From Treponema parvum (GTDB taxonomy: Bacteria; Spirochaetota; Spirochaetia; Treponematales; Treponemataceae): a stretch of DNA of 64,000 bases. Both the position numbers and the translations under genes were made by a program. The notes under the pieces are model-generated. The model ran no database searches, was not told where the DNA came from, and saw nothing but the letters and a program-made list of their open reading frames with translations. The stretch is from the NCBI RefSeq assembly GCF_017893965.1, contig NZ_CP054142.1, forward strand, positions 372,001 through 436,000, written 5' to 3'. Below, piece after piece: positions 43,809-53,999 of this stretch; the first letter of the stretch is position 1; each line of letters begins with the position of its first letter.

Positions 43809-44795
43809 ATGAAAGAGATAAAAACAGTTCTTATTGCCGGAGCGGGCGCCGTAGGTCTTACAGTCGCTTCAACTATTTATGAGTGGGATCCTAAAAGCGT
43901 TTACATACTTGCGAAAGGCGAGCGGCTTAAAAAGTACAAAGATTCCGGGCTTTTTGTAAACGGTAAAAAGATCGACTTTTTGTTTGCGGACGCGCAAAAA
44001 GCCGACTGCAAGGCCGATCTTATAATTATTGCCTGTAAATTTCATCATTTGGCGCAAATAATCGACGACATTAAAAACTATGTAGGAAAAGAAACATACA
44101 TACTTTCCCTTCTTAACGGAATTTCAAGCGAAGAAATTATTGCAAAGGAATACGGCCTCCGGCGCATTCCGTATGCGCTCATTTTAGGAACCGATGCCCA
44201 GCATAAAGACTGTCATACGATATTCAAGCAAAAAGGAATAATATTTTTCGGCGAAGAAAAGAATCCGAGCGTGGGCGGGAAAGCTGCGCCCGAATGTTCC
44301 GACGCCGTGCGTTTGATTTCGGACTTTTTTGAACGTTCCAAAGTACCTTATTCCGTTCCTAACGATATGATAAGACAGCAGTGGGTTAAATTCATGATAA
44401 ACGTGGGAATAAACCAAGTTTCAGCCGTTTTAAAACTTCCCTACGGTGCGTTTCAGGCTAACGGAAAGCCGTTTAATATTCCTTTTGCGCGCGAGCTGAT
44501 GACTGACGCTATGAAGGAAGTGATCGCCGTTTCAAAACCTGCCGGCATAAATTTAAACGAAAGCGATATGCAAGAGTGGTTTGATTTTCTTGACGGCCTT
44601 ACCCCCGAAAGCTGCACTTCGATGTGTCAGGATATAAAGGCTGGACGAAAAACGGAAGTTGAAATGTTTGCCCGTACCGTAATAACGCTGGGAAAAAAAT
44701 ACGGAATTCCCACCCCTGTAAATTCCGTATTGGAAAAACAGATTTGTTCGCTTGAAGCAAGAGCCTGTATGCAGGATTTTTTCGGTCCCGTATGA
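43809..44795 (+). CDS. Ketopantoate reductase family protein (PanE/ApbA)
   Basis: The product is 328 residues. The N-terminal NADP loop is VLIAGAGAVGLTVASTIYE, followed by the strand ADLIIIACKFHHLAQII and the segment SLLNGISSEEII. The C-terminal helical domain contains WVKFMINVGINQVSAVLKLPYGAF, with the expected lysine and asparagine, and SMCQDIKAGRKTEVEMFARTVI. PanE reduces ketopantoate for coenzyme A synthesis. Many paralogues act on other 2-oxoacids, so the substrate is open. No ribosome site is visible. Confidence 0.85.
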   Translation: MKEIKTVLIAGAGAVGLTVASTIYEWDPKSVYILAKGERLKKYKDSGLFVNGKKIDFLFADAQKADCKADLIIIACKFHHLAQIIDDIKNYVGKETYILSLLNGISSEEIIAKEYGLRRIPYALILGTDAQHKDCHTIFKQKGIIFFGEEKNPSVGGKAAPECSDAVRLISDFFERSKVPYSVPNDMIRQQWVKFMINVGINQVSAVLKLPYGAFQANGKPFNIPFARELMTDAMKEVIAVSKPAGINLNESDMQEWFDFLDGLTPESCTSMCQDIKAGRKTEVEMFARTVITLGKKYGIPTPVNSVLEKQICSLEARACMQDFFGPV

Positions 44796-44926
44796 GTGTG
44801 AAGTCCCCTGCATAAGTGCGGGCGGTGATCGGCCGCCGAGGCACAAATACTTTTCCAATATATTTTTTTTTGATAATATAATCACCGTCGGTAGTGTTTT
44901 CTTCAGAAGAGCCGATAGGGGTTAAT

Positions 44927-46270
44927 ATGACTAATAGATACGTAAAACGTGTTTGGGCGGACGTCCAAAAGCGAAATGCAGATCAGCCGGAATTTTTACA
45001 GGCAGTACAGGAAGTTTTTATAACTCTTGATCCTGTTATCGATAAAATGCCCGATCTTGAAGAAAATGCAATTTTAGAGCGTCTGGTAGAGCCTGAGCGC
45101 ATCGTAATATTCCGCGTTCCGTGGATGGACGATAAGGGTAAGGCTCATATCAACAGAGGCTACAGGGTTCAGTTTAACAGCGCGATAGGCCCTTATAAAG
45201 GCGGCCTTCGTTTTTCCCCGGAAGTAAATCTTTCGGTGCTTAAATTTTTGGGATTCGAACAAGTCTTAAAAAACAGCCTTACAACTCTTCCTATGGGAGG
45301 AGGCAAGGGCGGTTCCGACTTTGATCCGCACGGAAAATCTAATGCGGAAGTTATGCGCTTTTGTCAGTCGTTTATGATTGAACTTAGCCGTCACATAGGA
45401 GCGGACACGGATGTTCCTGCGGGAGATAAGGGCGTAGGCGGAAGGGAAGTAGCTTACATGTTCGGCCAATATAAAAGACTTCGCAATGAGTTTACCGGCG
45501 TGTTTACCGGGAAAGGACTTGAGTTCGGAGGATCCTTGATCCGTACCGAGGCTACGGGCTACGGGCTTATATATTTTGCGGAGTGTATGCTTAAAAAAGT
45601 CGGAGAAGATTTTAAAGGAAAAATCTGTGCCGTTTCTGGCGACGGCAATGTTGCGCAATACGCGGCGGAAAAATTGATCCATCTTGGGGCTAAACCGGTA
45701 ACGCTTTCCGATTCGTCGGGATTTATATATGATCCTGACGGGATTAATCAAGAAAAACTGGACTATGTAAAACGCTTGCGCTCGGAACACAAAAAGATCG
45801 GAGAATATGTAAAGAAATTTTCAGGTGCAAAATTTACGGCAAACGCTCGTCCGTGGTCGGTAAAGGTTGACTGCGCATTTCCCTGTGCCACGCAAAACGA
45901 ATTGGACGGAAAAGATGCGGACGCGCTTATTAAAAACGGCGTAAAACTTGTGGCCGAAGGCGCAAATATGCCGTCGACGCTTGAGGCGACCGAAAAATTT
46001 CAAAAGGCCGGAGTTTTTTTTGCTCCCGGAAAGGCTTCGAACGCCGGCGGAGTTGCAACTTCGGGACTTGAGATGAGCCAAAATTCCGCTCGCCTCTCAT
46101 GGACGCGAAACGAAGTTGACGAAAGGCTTCATCAGATAATGATAAGTATACACGATAACGCCTATAATACCGCTGAAAAATTCGGCATGAAGGGAAATTA
46201 CGTCGCCGGCGCCAACATCGCAGGTTTTATAAAAGTTGCAAAAGCGATGATAGCGCAGGGCCTTGTATAG
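44927..46270 (+). CDS. gdhA: NADP-type glutamate dehydrogenase
   Basis: This 447-residue hexameric-type enzyme interconverts 2-oxoglutarate plus ammonia and glutamate. Motifs are GPYKGGLRFSPEV, the catalytic lysine region TLPMGGGKGGSDFDPHGKS, DVPAGDKGVGGREVAYMFGQYKRL, and the nucleotide loop AVSGDGNVAQYAAEKL. ATG 44927 is preferred because AGGGG lies upstream and MTNRYVKRVWADVQ is a normal start. TATAAT (44877-44882) gives a leader of about 40 bases. It is a likely main entry for ammonia. Confidence 0.95.
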   Translation: MTNRYVKRVWADVQKRNADQPEFLQAVQEVFITLDPVIDKMPDLEENAILERLVEPERIVIFRVPWMDDKGKAHINRGYRVQFNSAIGPYKGGLRFSPEVNLSVLKFLGFEQVLKNSLTTLPMGGGKGGSDFDPHGKSNAEVMRFCQSFMIELSRHIGADTDVPAGDKGVGGREVAYMFGQYKRLRNEFTGVFTGKGLEFGGSLIRTEATGYGLIYFAECMLKKVGEDFKGKICAVSGDGNVAQYAAEKLIHLGAKPVTLSDSSGFIYDPDGINQEKLDYVKRLRSEHKKIGEYVKKFSGAKFTANARPWSVKVDCAFPCATQNELDGKDADALIKNGVKLVAEGANMPSTLEATEKFQKAGVFFAPGKASNAGGVATSGLEMSQNSARLSWTRNEVDERLHQIMISIHDNAYNTAEKFGMKGNYVAGANIAGFIKVAKAMIAQGLV

Positions 46271-46322
46271 TTACGTACATGACCGGATTAAACGGCTCTG
46301 AAATTTCCGCATAACGGCTTGA

Positions 46323-46357
46323 AGCCAAAAGCGCTCTTTATCGCGGCGCTTTCGGCT
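46323..46357. terminator. Hairpin between converging gdhA and glycosylase genes
   Basis: AGCC-A-AAAGCGC pairs with GCGCTTT-C-GGCT around an 11-nt loop, with a single mismatch. The symmetric stem lies between two converging genes and could terminate both, although T runs are short. Confidence 0.45.
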
Positions 46358-46387
46358 GTGATTCCAACCTTTATTCCGGCGGGGCTT

Positions 46388-46996
46388 TTACCCAAGCAGT
46401 TTTGCTCGGTAGAATTCAAGTAGTTTTTCGGTAGGCCATTTGCCCCTGTTTGCGGGGCTGGTAGAAGGCAAATACTGCGCGTCTTTTTCCAATGTTCGTC
46501 CGTAAAATTTTTTGTACAAATTAAAAGCCGTCTTACCGGTGCAAAAAATCCTGGATATTCGGCTGTTTTCGATTATCTTTGAAATATCGTTCGGCTCGGG
46601 AAATTTTATGGAAGCGTCGTCCGCGCCCGCTATCCGGCAATATTTAAGAACGTCCCAGAGCGCTATGCCGTGGTTAAGAACAAGATGTCTGCGTTCTTCT
46701 ATGCATTCGCGGCATACGTTTAAGAATGCCGAATCCTTTGAAACTTCAACTGCCCCCATTACGGCTTCCTTGTTTGAAAATTTCAGTTTTTCCCCGTAAA
46801 TTTCCGCTATTATAGGCCAAAATCTGTTTTGCGGATGCATGTAATAAAATCCTGCCCTGCGCGAAGCCGGCGAAGGCATGGTTCCCAGAATCAGGATAGC
46901 GCTTTCAAAATTAAAGACCGGCTCTATCGTATGGATTACAGTTTCGGGCATTTTAGTATGAGATTTTAAATGGATGATTTTTGCACTTTCGCTCAT
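46388..46996 (-). CDS. Hypoxanthine/uracil-type DNA glycosylase (UDG superfamily)
   Basis: The product is 202 residues. The signature ILGTMPSPASRRAGFYYMHPQNRFWPII matches the DNA-deoxyinosine glycosylase group in the uracil-glycosylase superfamily. A second motif, FCTGKTAFNLYKKFYG, and the catalytic loop STSPANRGKW follow. The enzyme would remove deaminated bases such as hypoxanthine from DNA. An internal ATG 15 codons in (MPETVIHTIEP) is an alternative start. It stands alone between gdhA and the DUF234 ATPase. Confidence 0.85.
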   Translation of the reverse strand: MSESAKIIHLKSHTKMPETVIHTIEPVFNFESAILILGTMPSPASRRAGFYYMHPQNRFWPIIAEIYGEKLKFSNKEAVMGAVEVSKDSAFLNVCRECIEERRHLVLNHGIALWDVLKYCRIAGADDASIKFPEPNDISKIIENSRISRIFCTGKTAFNLYKKFYGRTLEKDAQYLPSTSPANRGKWPTEKLLEFYRAKLLG

Positions 46997-47305
46997 ATAA
47001 ACAACTTTAACACATTTTAGGCGTCAGGGCGATAAGCCGTTAAAAACCGGCGCGGCGCATTGTACCGTAACGTTGCATCGGGCATTGCACCGGATAGTTT
47101 CGCGGTGAATTACGCGGCAAATTTCCGCATTTTAAAGGCTTTGCGGCATATGTATGTTTCATAAAAAAAATGGCGTGATTAATTTTTCATCCAAGGAATT
47201 CTTCGGGATTACCGGTTCAGCAAATTAAGGAAAATCGGTATTGTAATACTCTAAGATATATTGTATTATTGTAATAGTCATTAAGTTAACAGTGGTTAAA
47301 ATAAT
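46997..47305. other. 309-base intergenic region, no gene seen
   Basis: No coding frame or RNA gene was recognised. The left half is GC-richer with repeated CGCGGC-like bits. The right 120 bases are AT-rich, with TTGTAATACT-like runs, and probably hold the promoter of the following ATPase. Confidence 0.35.
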
Positions 47306-48619
47306 ATGTCAAAATTTTATGATAGAAAGAAAGAATTGGCCTTGCTCGGACAGATAGAGAGAAATTCCTCATCTTCAGCAGCTTTTACAGTAATGACAGG
47401 TCGCAGACGGATAGGAAAAACAGCATTGCTTAAAAAATTTCTTGAAAGAAAGAAAAGCTGCTATCTATTCACCACAAGAAATTCGGAGAGTCTTTTATGC
47501 CGACAGTGGCAGAAGGAACTGGAAGAAAAAATCGGACTAAAAATATTCGGAAATATTTATAAGCTTGCCGATTTATTTGAACAAATAATGCTCTTTTCAA
47601 CGCAACGTCATTTTATTTTGGTTATTGATGAATTTCAGGATCTAAAATCTATTAATCCTGCTTTTTTCAGCGAGATGCAGAATATATGGGACAGTAATAA
47701 GGACAATTCTAAGATCAATTTAATTGTGTGCGGCTCCGTTTATTCCATGATGATTAAGATTTTTGAGGATTCAAAAGAGCCGTTATTCGGTCGGGCAACT
47801 GCAAAAATCAATCTAAGGCCGTTTACCCCTTCTGTTTGTAAGGAAATTTTAAAAGCGTATAATCCGGATTTTAATAATGAAGATTTATTGTGCCTTTATA
47901 TGCTCAGCGGCGGAGTTGCAAAATACATGATGCTGCTTATGGATTCCGGCAGTACTACAAAAGAAAAAATGATTGATTATGTCACCGGAGTTACTTCTCC
48001 ATTTTTAATTGACGGCAAAGATGTTCTAATAAATGAAATGGGCAAGGATTACGGCATTTATTTTTCCATTCTTTCTCTTATTTCAAACGGAATGACAGCT
48101 CAAAATGAAATTGATTCTATAATTCAAAAAAATACGGGCGCATATCTTTCCAACCTTTATAAAATTTATGATGTAATACAACCTATAAAACCTTTATATT
48201 CAAAGGCTGAAAGTCGCAATGTTCGATGGCAGATTACGGACAGTTATTTGAGATTCTATTTCCGGTTCATTTATTCAAATCAGAATCTCGTTGAACTTGG
48301 ACAATATGACGTATTGAAAACTGTGATTTTACGCGATTATGAGACTTTCACCGGAAGGACGCTCGAGCAGTATTTCACTGAAAAAATTAAAGAAGAAACT
48401 CAACTTACATTACTTGGCGGCTGGAGGGACAGAAAATCACAGAATGAAATTGATATTATTGCCGTTAACGATTTGAATAAAACCTGCAGCATATATGAAG
48501 TTAAGCGTAAAGCTGAGAAAATAAATTTAAAATTGCTCGAAGAAAAAGGCAATGTTTTTAAGTCAAACGTTCCAGGGTATTCTATAGAATTCAGCGGATT
48601 AAGCATGGAAAATATGTAG
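47306..48619 (+). CDS. P-loop ATPase with C-terminal DUF234 nuclease-like domain
   Basis: The product is 437 residues. The ATPase domain starts YDRKKELALLGQIER and has Walker A GRRRIGKTALLKKF, Walker B FILVIDEFQDL and sensor segment INLIVCGSVYSMM. A winged-helix region follows. The DUF234 end reads GGWRDRKSQNEIDIIAV and CSIYEVKRK, a PD-(D/E)xK-like order of E/D and K residues. Such ATPases are common in archaea and anaerobic bacteria and have no settled function. AT-richer codon use than the neighbours hints at transfer. Confidence 0.85.
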   Translation: MSKFYDRKKELALLGQIERNSSSSAAFTVMTGRRRIGKTALLKKFLERKKSCYLFTTRNSESLLCRQWQKELEEKIGLKIFGNIYKLADLFEQIMLFSTQRHFILVIDEFQDLKSINPAFFSEMQNIWDSNKDNSKINLIVCGSVYSMMIKIFEDSKEPLFGRATAKINLRPFTPSVCKEILKAYNPDFNNEDLLCLYMLSGGVAKYMMLLMDSGSTTKEKMIDYVTGVTSPFLIDGKDVLINEMGKDYGIYFSILSLISNGMTAQNEIDSIIQKNTGAYLSNLYKIYDVIQPIKPLYSKAESRNVRWQITDSYLRFYFRFIYSNQNLVELGQYDVLKTVILRDYETFTGRTLEQYFTEKIKEETQLTLLGGWRDRKSQNEIDIIAVNDLNKTCSIYEVKRKAEKINLKLLEEKGNVFKSNVPGYSIEFSGLSMENM

Positions 48620-48770
48620 CGGCGAGTATTGCGGTTTTAACAAGATTTTTCACCGCCGCCGCCGCTGTGTGTCGCTTGTTGTCGTCAGTTGTGTCCGCCG
48701 CTTTATTGTGTAAAAAATATTTTTTGCATATACTCCAGTTATAATAAAGTTTAAAGGCCGGAGACAGAAT

Positions 48771-50048
48771 ATGAAATTTGAAACTAAGTGCCTGCATTCG
48801 GGATATGCTCCCAAAAACGGCGAACCTCGCGTTGTTCCCATTGTGCAAAGCACGACTTATCGCTTTGATTCCTGCGATCACGTTGCAGATCTTTTTGACA
48901 AACCCACGGAATACATATATTCGCGCTTTGCAAACCCTACGTGCGACGCCGTTGAAAAAAAACTTGCCGACATGGAAGGCGGCGTCGGCGCCATGCTTAC
49001 TTCAAGCGGGCAGGCGGCTTCCCTTCTTTCCATCTTAAATTTATGTTCAGCCGGAGACAGTTTTATTGCGAGCGCGTCAATCTACGGCGGAACCATAAAT
49101 TTGTTCGGTTTTACGCTTAAAAAACTCGGAATAGAATGTATTTGGGTGGATGTCGACGCTTCTTACGATGAAATACTGAAGTCTTTTAAACCTAATACAA
49201 AGGCCGTTTTCGGCGAAACCATCGCAAATCCTGCGCTTACGGTTTTTGATATTGAAAAGTGGGCTAAGGCTGCGCATGAAAAACACGTTCCTCTAATTGT
49301 TGACAACACCTTTGCCACGCCGTATCTCTGCCGTCCGTTCGAATTCGGCGCGGATATCGTCGTTCATTCGACCACAAAATATCTGGACGGACATGCGGTT
49401 CAGGGCGGCGGAGCGATCGTCGACAGCGGAAATTTCGACTGGGTTGCCGCAAACAAGGCGACCGGCTATTTTGAAGATCTTGTCAAACCCGATCCGAGCT
49501 ATCACGGACTTGAGTATGTAAAAGAATTCGGCAAGGCCGCTTACATAATAAAGGCAAGAACTCAGCTTATGAGAGATTTCGGGTGTTACCCTGCGGCGCA
49601 TTCCGCCTTTTTGCTTAATATGGGAATCGAAACCTTGCCGATCCGTATGGAACGGTACTGTAAGAACGCTCTGCAGGTTGCGGAATTCTTTCAAAGGCAC
49701 GATAAGATTGCCAAAGTCAGATATCCCATGCTTGGAGGCGACAAATACTATGAAAATGCAAAAAAATATCTACCCCTCGGAGCAAGCGGAGTGATAACCG
49801 TGAGCATAAAGGGCGGCCGCAAGGCTGCGATGCGTTTTATGGATTCCCTTAAACTTGCCTCGGACGAAGTTCACGTGGCTGACATAAGGACATGCGTATT
49901 GCATCCTGCAAGCGCAACTCACCGCCAGCTTACGGACGAACAGCTTGTCGCTGCCGGAATCGACGGCGGTATGGTTCGCTTCAGCTGCGGCCTTGAAAAT
50001 GTAGACGACATTATTTGCGACATAAAACAGGCCTTGGAAAAAGTCTAG
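48771..50048 (+). CDS. metY: O-acetylhomoserine sulfhydrylase/aminocarboxypropyltransferase
   Basis: This 425-residue PLP enzyme of the Cys/Met metabolism family likely makes homocysteine from O-acetylhomoserine and sulfide. It begins FETKCLHSGYAP and has YIYSRFANPTCDAVEKKLADMEGG, the PLP aspartate region IVDNTFATPYLCRPFEFGADIVVHSTTKYLDGH with the Schiff-base lysine, and LRDF-like MRDFGCYPAAHSAFLLNMGIETLPIRMERY. GGAG precedes the ATG and TATAAT (48740-48745) is a likely -10 box. Cystathionine gamma-synthase is a less likely alternative. Confidence 0.88.
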   Translation: MKFETKCLHSGYAPKNGEPRVVPIVQSTTYRFDSCDHVADLFDKPTEYIYSRFANPTCDAVEKKLADMEGGVGAMLTSSGQAASLLSILNLCSAGDSFIASASIYGGTINLFGFTLKKLGIECIWVDVDASYDEILKSFKPNTKAVFGETIANPALTVFDIEKWAKAAHEKHVPLIVDNTFATPYLCRPFEFGADIVVHSTTKYLDGHAVQGGGAIVDSGNFDWVAANKATGYFEDLVKPDPSYHGLEYVKEFGKAAYIIKARTQLMRDFGCYPAAHSAFLLNMGIETLPIRMERYCKNALQVAEFFQRHDKIAKVRYPMLGGDKYYENAKKYLPLGASGVITVSIKGGRKAAMRFMDSLKLASDEVHVADIRTCVLHPASATHRQLTDEQLVAAGIDGGMVRFSCGLENVDDIICDIKQALEKV

Positions 50049-50194
50049 GCTTCCCAAAGCGAAAGCTTATTCCACATGCGCCGTTATACGCACGCGGAAT
50101 GTAAGCTCAACCGCAAATAAAATTGTGCACAAATCGAGGCTCCGGCATATTACAGCGGCGGTCAGCCGTTTAAAATTTGCCGGAGCGTTTGCCT

Positions 50195-50944
50195 TTATAC
50201 GTAATCTACAACCTGCGTCCATTTAAGCAGGAATTTGCGTTCTTCCGCTTTACTCTTTACCAGTTGAGACGCGGCTACGATCGGCATCCAGCTTTGGATG
50301 TATTTTTTTTCGGTATTTGTCTTTTTGCAAAACAGATCGATATAATATTCCGCAGCCTTTTCTTTACCTGCAAGACGGAACAAAAGATATGTTCTTGCTA
50401 CGTCGGCGGAAGCGTTGCCCTGTGTGGCATGAGACCAGTCCAAAATATAAGGAACGTCTCCTTTTGCGATTATTATATTGCTGGGATTAAAATCCCCGTG
50501 GCAAACCTTTACATGCTTCGGCATACCCTGAAGCCGCGTCTGCAGATCGTACTTCACGGTTTCGTCAAGATTCGTTTCCGCGATTTTTCTGAACATTTTG
50601 TCTTGAAGCTTGTTAAGCAGAGGCGATCTTTTGCTGTGGATTTCCGTTTGTATGTCGACAAATCTTTTCAGATAGTCCTGCTCTTTTTCGGGATTCTCTT
50701 CAATAAGCTGCGCCATAGTTTTTCCTTCGATAAAAGTTGAAATTATGGCCCACCGATTGTCGATTTTAGCAACTTCTTCAATTTTCGGAATGTTTAATCC
50801 GGTCTCTTCTACGCGCGCGTTATTCAGAGCTTCGTTTAAAATATCCGATTTCGAATAGGTTTCGTTAAAAATTTTTATTGCCAGATCTCCGTCTCTGTAA
50901 ATAGTTTTATCGCTTCGCGACGCAATGACCGTGTTAAGATTCAT
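50195..50944 (-). CDS. Aminoglycoside-phosphotransferase-like kinase
   Basis: The product is 249 residues. The kinase-like fold shows an ATP-site lysine region DGDLAIKIFNE, the catalytic loop VCHGDFNPSNIII (HGD and N), and the metal aspartate in YILDWSHATQGNASAD. The group belongs to the APH/choline-kinase superfamily and its substrate is unknown; antibiotic resistance should not be assumed. ATG 50944 follows GGAGGATC. The frame upstream overlaps adhE and is rejected. It lies 82 bases after adhE and may share its transcript. Confidence 0.82.
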   Translation of the reverse strand: MNLNTVIASRSDKTIYRDGDLAIKIFNETYSKSDILNEALNNARVEETGLNIPKIEEVAKIDNRWAIISTFIEGKTMAQLIEENPEKEQDYLKRFVDIQTEIHSKRSPLLNKLQDKMFRKIAETNLDETVKYDLQTRLQGMPKHVKVCHGDFNPSNIIIAKGDVPYILDWSHATQGNASADVARTYLLFRLAGKEKAAEYYIDLFCKKTNTEKKYIQSWMPIVAASQLVKSKAEERKFLLKWTQVVDYV

Positions 50945-51026
50945 ATTGATCCTCCATACTGAATATTTTGTTGTAAGCGACAGCGGCAAGTCTGTAAAAA
51001 TTAAGCCTGCCGCCCCGACAATATTC

Positions 51027-53636
51027 TTACTTTTTCCCGTCTCTTCCGTAATAGGAGTTAAGATAAATTTCTTTGATTTCCGACATAAGCGGATACCGCG
51101 GATTGGCGCCGGTACACTGATCGTCAAAGGCGGCTACAACCATATCGTCCAAAGTCGCAAGGAAGGCTTTTTCATCCGGGACATAGTCTCTTATGGTGGG
51201 TTTAATGCCTACTCTGGCGCTGAGAGCTTTTACAGCTTCTATGAGGGCTTCCACCTTTTCCTCGTCGGTTTTACCTTTAAGTCCGAGCATTTGAGCGACT
51301 TCCGCATAGCGGTGTCCGGCCTGAGGATAGGCGTACTGCGGGAATGTCCCCATTTTTACAGGAGTTTCGGCCGCATTAAAACGGATTATCTCAGGTAAAA
51401 GAACGGAGTTTGCAATTCCGTGAACTACGTGGTGGAACGCTCCCAGTTTATGCGCCAAAGAATGACTTATCCCGAGGAACGCGTTTGCAAAAGCCATACC
51501 GGCCATCGTCGCCGCGTCCGCCATTTTTTCGCGCGCTACCATGTCTTGGGCGCCCTTGTCGTATGCTCTCGGCAGGTATTCAAAAATATTTTTAAGAGAA
51601 CGCATCGCAAGCCCGTCCGTATAATCGGTTGCCATTACGGAAGCGAGCGCTTCAAGGTTGTGAGAAACCGCGTCGATTCCCGATGCGGCGGTAAGACCTT
51701 TAGGACCGTCTTTCATCATGTCCGCGTCAATTATTGCCATATTCGGTAAGAGTTCGTAATCGGCAAGAGGGTATTTCGCGTTTGTTTTTTCATCGGTTAT
51801 TACGGCAAACGGAGTAACTTCCGACCCTGTTCCTGCAGAAGTGGGAACGGCGATAAAGTATGCCTTTTCTCCCATCTTAGGAAAGGTGTAAATGCGTTTT
51901 CTGATGTCGCAAAAGCGCATAGCCATGTCCTGAAAATCCACTTCCGGATGCTCGTACAATACCCACATTATCTTACCCGCATCCATAGAGGAGCCGCCGC
52001 CCATCGCTATTATGACGTCCGGTTTAAAAGCCGTCATGGCGGCGGCTCCGGCTTTTGCGGCGGAAAGAGAAGGATCCGGCTGTACTTCAAAGAACGTGGT
52101 GTGCGTTATTCCCATCTGATCGAGTTTATCCGTGATCGGTTTCGTATATCCGTGTGCAAACAAAAATTCGTCCGTAACTATAAACGCGCGTTTTTTGTTC
52201 ATTACGGACTTTATCTCGTCGAGAGCCACAGGCAGACAGCCTCTCTTTACGTATACTTTTTCGGGGCAGCGGAACCACAGCATGTTTTCTCTCCTTTCTG
52301 CAACGGTTTTAACGTTTAACAGATGTTTTACGCCTACGTTTTCCGAAACGGAATTTCCTCCCCATGAACCGCAGCCCAGGGTGAGGGAAGGAGTGAGTTT
52401 GAAATTATAAAGGTCTCCTATTCCTCCTTGAGAAGAAGGTGTGTTTATGAGAATTCTTCCCGTACACATCTTTTTTTCAAATTCAGCTATTTTTTCTTTT
52501 TCGGTTGAAGCGTTTATATAAAGGGATGAAGTGTGTCCGTAGCCTCCGTCGGCTATGAGATGTTCGGCTTTTTGCAGCGCGTCGGTGAAATTTTTTGCCT
52601 TGTACATTGCGAGTACCGGAGAAAGTTTTTCATGTGCAAATTCTTCTGAAATATCGACGCTTTCAACTTCGCCTATAAGAATTTTTGTTGCTTCAGGAAC
52701 CTTTATGCCTGCCATTTCGGCTATGGTAAAAGCTTTTTGTCCCACTATTTTTGCATTGATGGCGCCGTTTACAAGAATGGTTTTACGAACCTTATCCGTT
52801 TCTTTCGGATCAAGGAAATAACAGCCCCTGTCGGCAAATTCTTTTTTTACTTTTGCATATATTTTTTCATGTACGATAACGGACTGCTCGGAAGCGCAGA
52901 TCATTCCGTTATCGAAAGTTTTGGAATGAATTATCGAACTGACCGCGAGCAGTATGTCGGCCGATTCGTCGATGATGGCAGGCGTATTGCCCGCTCCTAC
53001 GCCGAGCGCGGGTTTGCCGCTGGAATACGCGGACTTTACCATTCCAGGTCCGCCGGTTGCAAGGATAATATCGGCTTCTTTCATTATAAGGTTTGTGAGT
53101 TCCAGAGAGGGTTCGTCTATCCAACTTATTATACCTTCCGGAGCTCCCGCTTTTACCGCTGCGTCAAGAACAACCTTCGCTGCGGCGATCGTACATTTTT
53201 GGGCTCTCGGATGAGGGCTTATTACTATCCCGTTTCTGGTTTTAAGCGATATGAGGGTTTTAAAGATCGCAGTTGAAGTAGGATTTGTAGTAGGAATGAC
53301 GGCGGCGATTACGCCGATGGGCTCGGCGATCTTTTTTAAGCCGTAACTGTCGTCCTCTTCGATTATCCCGCAGGTTTTTGTGTTTTTATACGCGTTGTAT
53401 ATGTATTCGGAAGCGAAATGATTTTTAATAACCTTGTCTTCCACAACGCCCATACCGGTTTCTGCCACAGCCTGCATTGCAAGCGGAACGCGCATTTGGT
53501 TTGCTGCCGATGCGGCGGCTTTAAATATGGCGTCTACCTGCTCCTGTGAAAATAAAGAATACTTTTTTTGCGCGGCACGGACGCGCGCGATTTCTTCTTC
53601 CAGTTTTTCAGCAGAATTTACAAATATATGTTCCAT
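51027..53636 (-). CDS. adhE: Bifunctional acetaldehyde/alcohol dehydrogenase
   Basis: The product is 869 residues and forms spirosomes in relatives. The N-terminal CoA-acylating aldehyde dehydrogenase domain (about 1-440) has [49 protein letters not shown] and the catalytic cysteine in [14 protein letters not shown]. The C-terminal iron alcohol dehydrogenase domain has [29 protein letters not shown], and the metal histidines in [19 protein letters not shown]. It turns acetyl-CoA into ethanol and regenerates NAD. CAGGAG precedes the ATG. A palindrome sits at the predicted transcription start. Confidence 0.96.
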   Translation of the reverse strand: MEHIFVNSAEKLEEEIARVRAAQKKYSLFSQEQVDAIFKAAASAANQMRVPLAMQAVAETGMGVVEDKVIKNHFASEYIYNAYKNTKTCGIIEEDDSYGLKKIAEPIGVIAAVIPTTNPTSTAIFKTLISLKTRNGIVISPHPRAQKCTIAAAKVVLDAAVKAGAPEGIISWIDEPSLELTNLIMKEADIILATGGPGMVKSAYSSGKPALGVGAGNTPAIIDESADILLAVSSIIHSKTFDNGMICASEQSVIVHEKIYAKVKKEFADRGCYFLDPKETDKVRKTILVNGAINAKIVGQKAFTIAEMAGIKVPEATKILIGEVESVDISEEFAHEKLSPVLAMYKAKNFTDALQKAEHLIADGGYGHTSSLYINASTEKEKIAEFEKKMCTGRILINTPSSQGGIGDLYNFKLTPSLTLGCGSWGGNSVSENVGVKHLLNVKTVAERRENMLWFRCPEKVYVKRGCLPVALDEIKSVMNKKRAFIVTDEFLFAHGYTKPITDKLDQMGITHTTFFEVQPDPSLSAAKAGAAAMTAFKPDVIIAMGGGSSMDAGKIMWVLYEHPEVDFQDMAMRFCDIRKRIYTFPKMGEKAYFIAVPTSAGTGSEVTPFAVITDEKTNAKYPLADYELLPNMAIIDADMMKDGPKGLTAASGIDAVSHNLEALASVMATDYTDGLAMRSLKNIFEYLPRAYDKGAQDMVAREKMADAATMAGMAFANAFLGISHSLAHKLGAFHHVVHGIANSVLLPEIIRFNAAETPVKMGTFPQYAYPQAGHRYAEVAQMLGLKGKTDEEKVEALIEAVKALSARVGIKPTIRDYVPDEKAFLATLDDMVVAAFDDQCTGANPRYPLMSEIKEIYLNSYYGRDGKK

Positions 53637-53671
53637 GTTTTTCTCCTGCCTCTATTGACCGATTATCGCAT

Positions 53672-53689
53672 CGGCAAAGGCCTTTGCCG
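53672..53689. promoter_or_regulatory. 18-bp perfect palindrome at the adhE transcription start
   Basis: CGGCAAAGGCCTTTGCCG has no spacer. On the minus strand, TTAACA (53720-53715), a 17-nt spacer and TAGATA (53697-53692) form a promoter, so the palindrome covers +1. It does not match the Rex site TTGTGA-N6-TCACAA. It is a good operator candidate. Confidence 0.6.
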
Positions 53690-53775
53690 TATATCTATCA
53701 CTTTTTTGTTTCGTTGTTAATAAAAAAGCATTTTTATAAGTTTTAAAAGTAAAAAAATATTTTAAATTCTCCTGA

Positions 53776-53796
53776 AAGTATGATAATATTATACTT
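53776..53796. promoter_or_regulatory. Inverted repeat in the adhE-AbiE intergenic region
   Basis: AAGTAT-N9-ATACTT is a perfect 6-bp dyad in an AT-rich segment, about 90 bases upstream of the predicted adhE start. It is followed on the plus strand by ATAGGAG without a usable start codon. Confidence 0.4.
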
Positions 53797-53871
53797 ATAG
53801 GAGAATAACGTTCGATTTCAACCGCTGAAATATCTCGGTTCCGTAAAACTTCGAACCGCTTTGCAAACGCA

Positions 53872-53950
53872 CCGATAATGTGTGCTCTTGCACTCTGAAA
53901 ACGCCGCCGATAATGTGCAGTGCCGATCATGTGTTGCGCCGTTAATGTGC
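53872..53950 (+). repeat. Array of four 12-bp direct repeats upstream of the AbiE-like pair
   Basis: The copies are CCGATAATGTGT (53872), CCGATAATGTGC (53907), CCGATCATGTGT (53923) and CCGTTAATGTGC (53939). The last three are spaced exactly 16 bp apart. The array ends 49 bases before the regulator-like gene, so it may be its binding site. Confidence 0.65.
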
Positions 53951-53999
53951 CGTTTGCGTTTAAAACTGTGCCGTGGAGATTTGTGCCTGAGGTTATGAT

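Noticed and set aside
43422-43812. Long plus-strand frame across the repeat cluster before the panE-like gene
   Set aside because: Its residues simply reflect the repeated DNA (RFSFIEDARKS-like units), there is no ribosome site, and it would cover the panE-like promoter.
50945-51127. 61-codon N-terminal extension of the APH-like protein
   Set aside because: It overlaps the 3' end of adhE, and a strong GGAGG site precedes ATG 50944.
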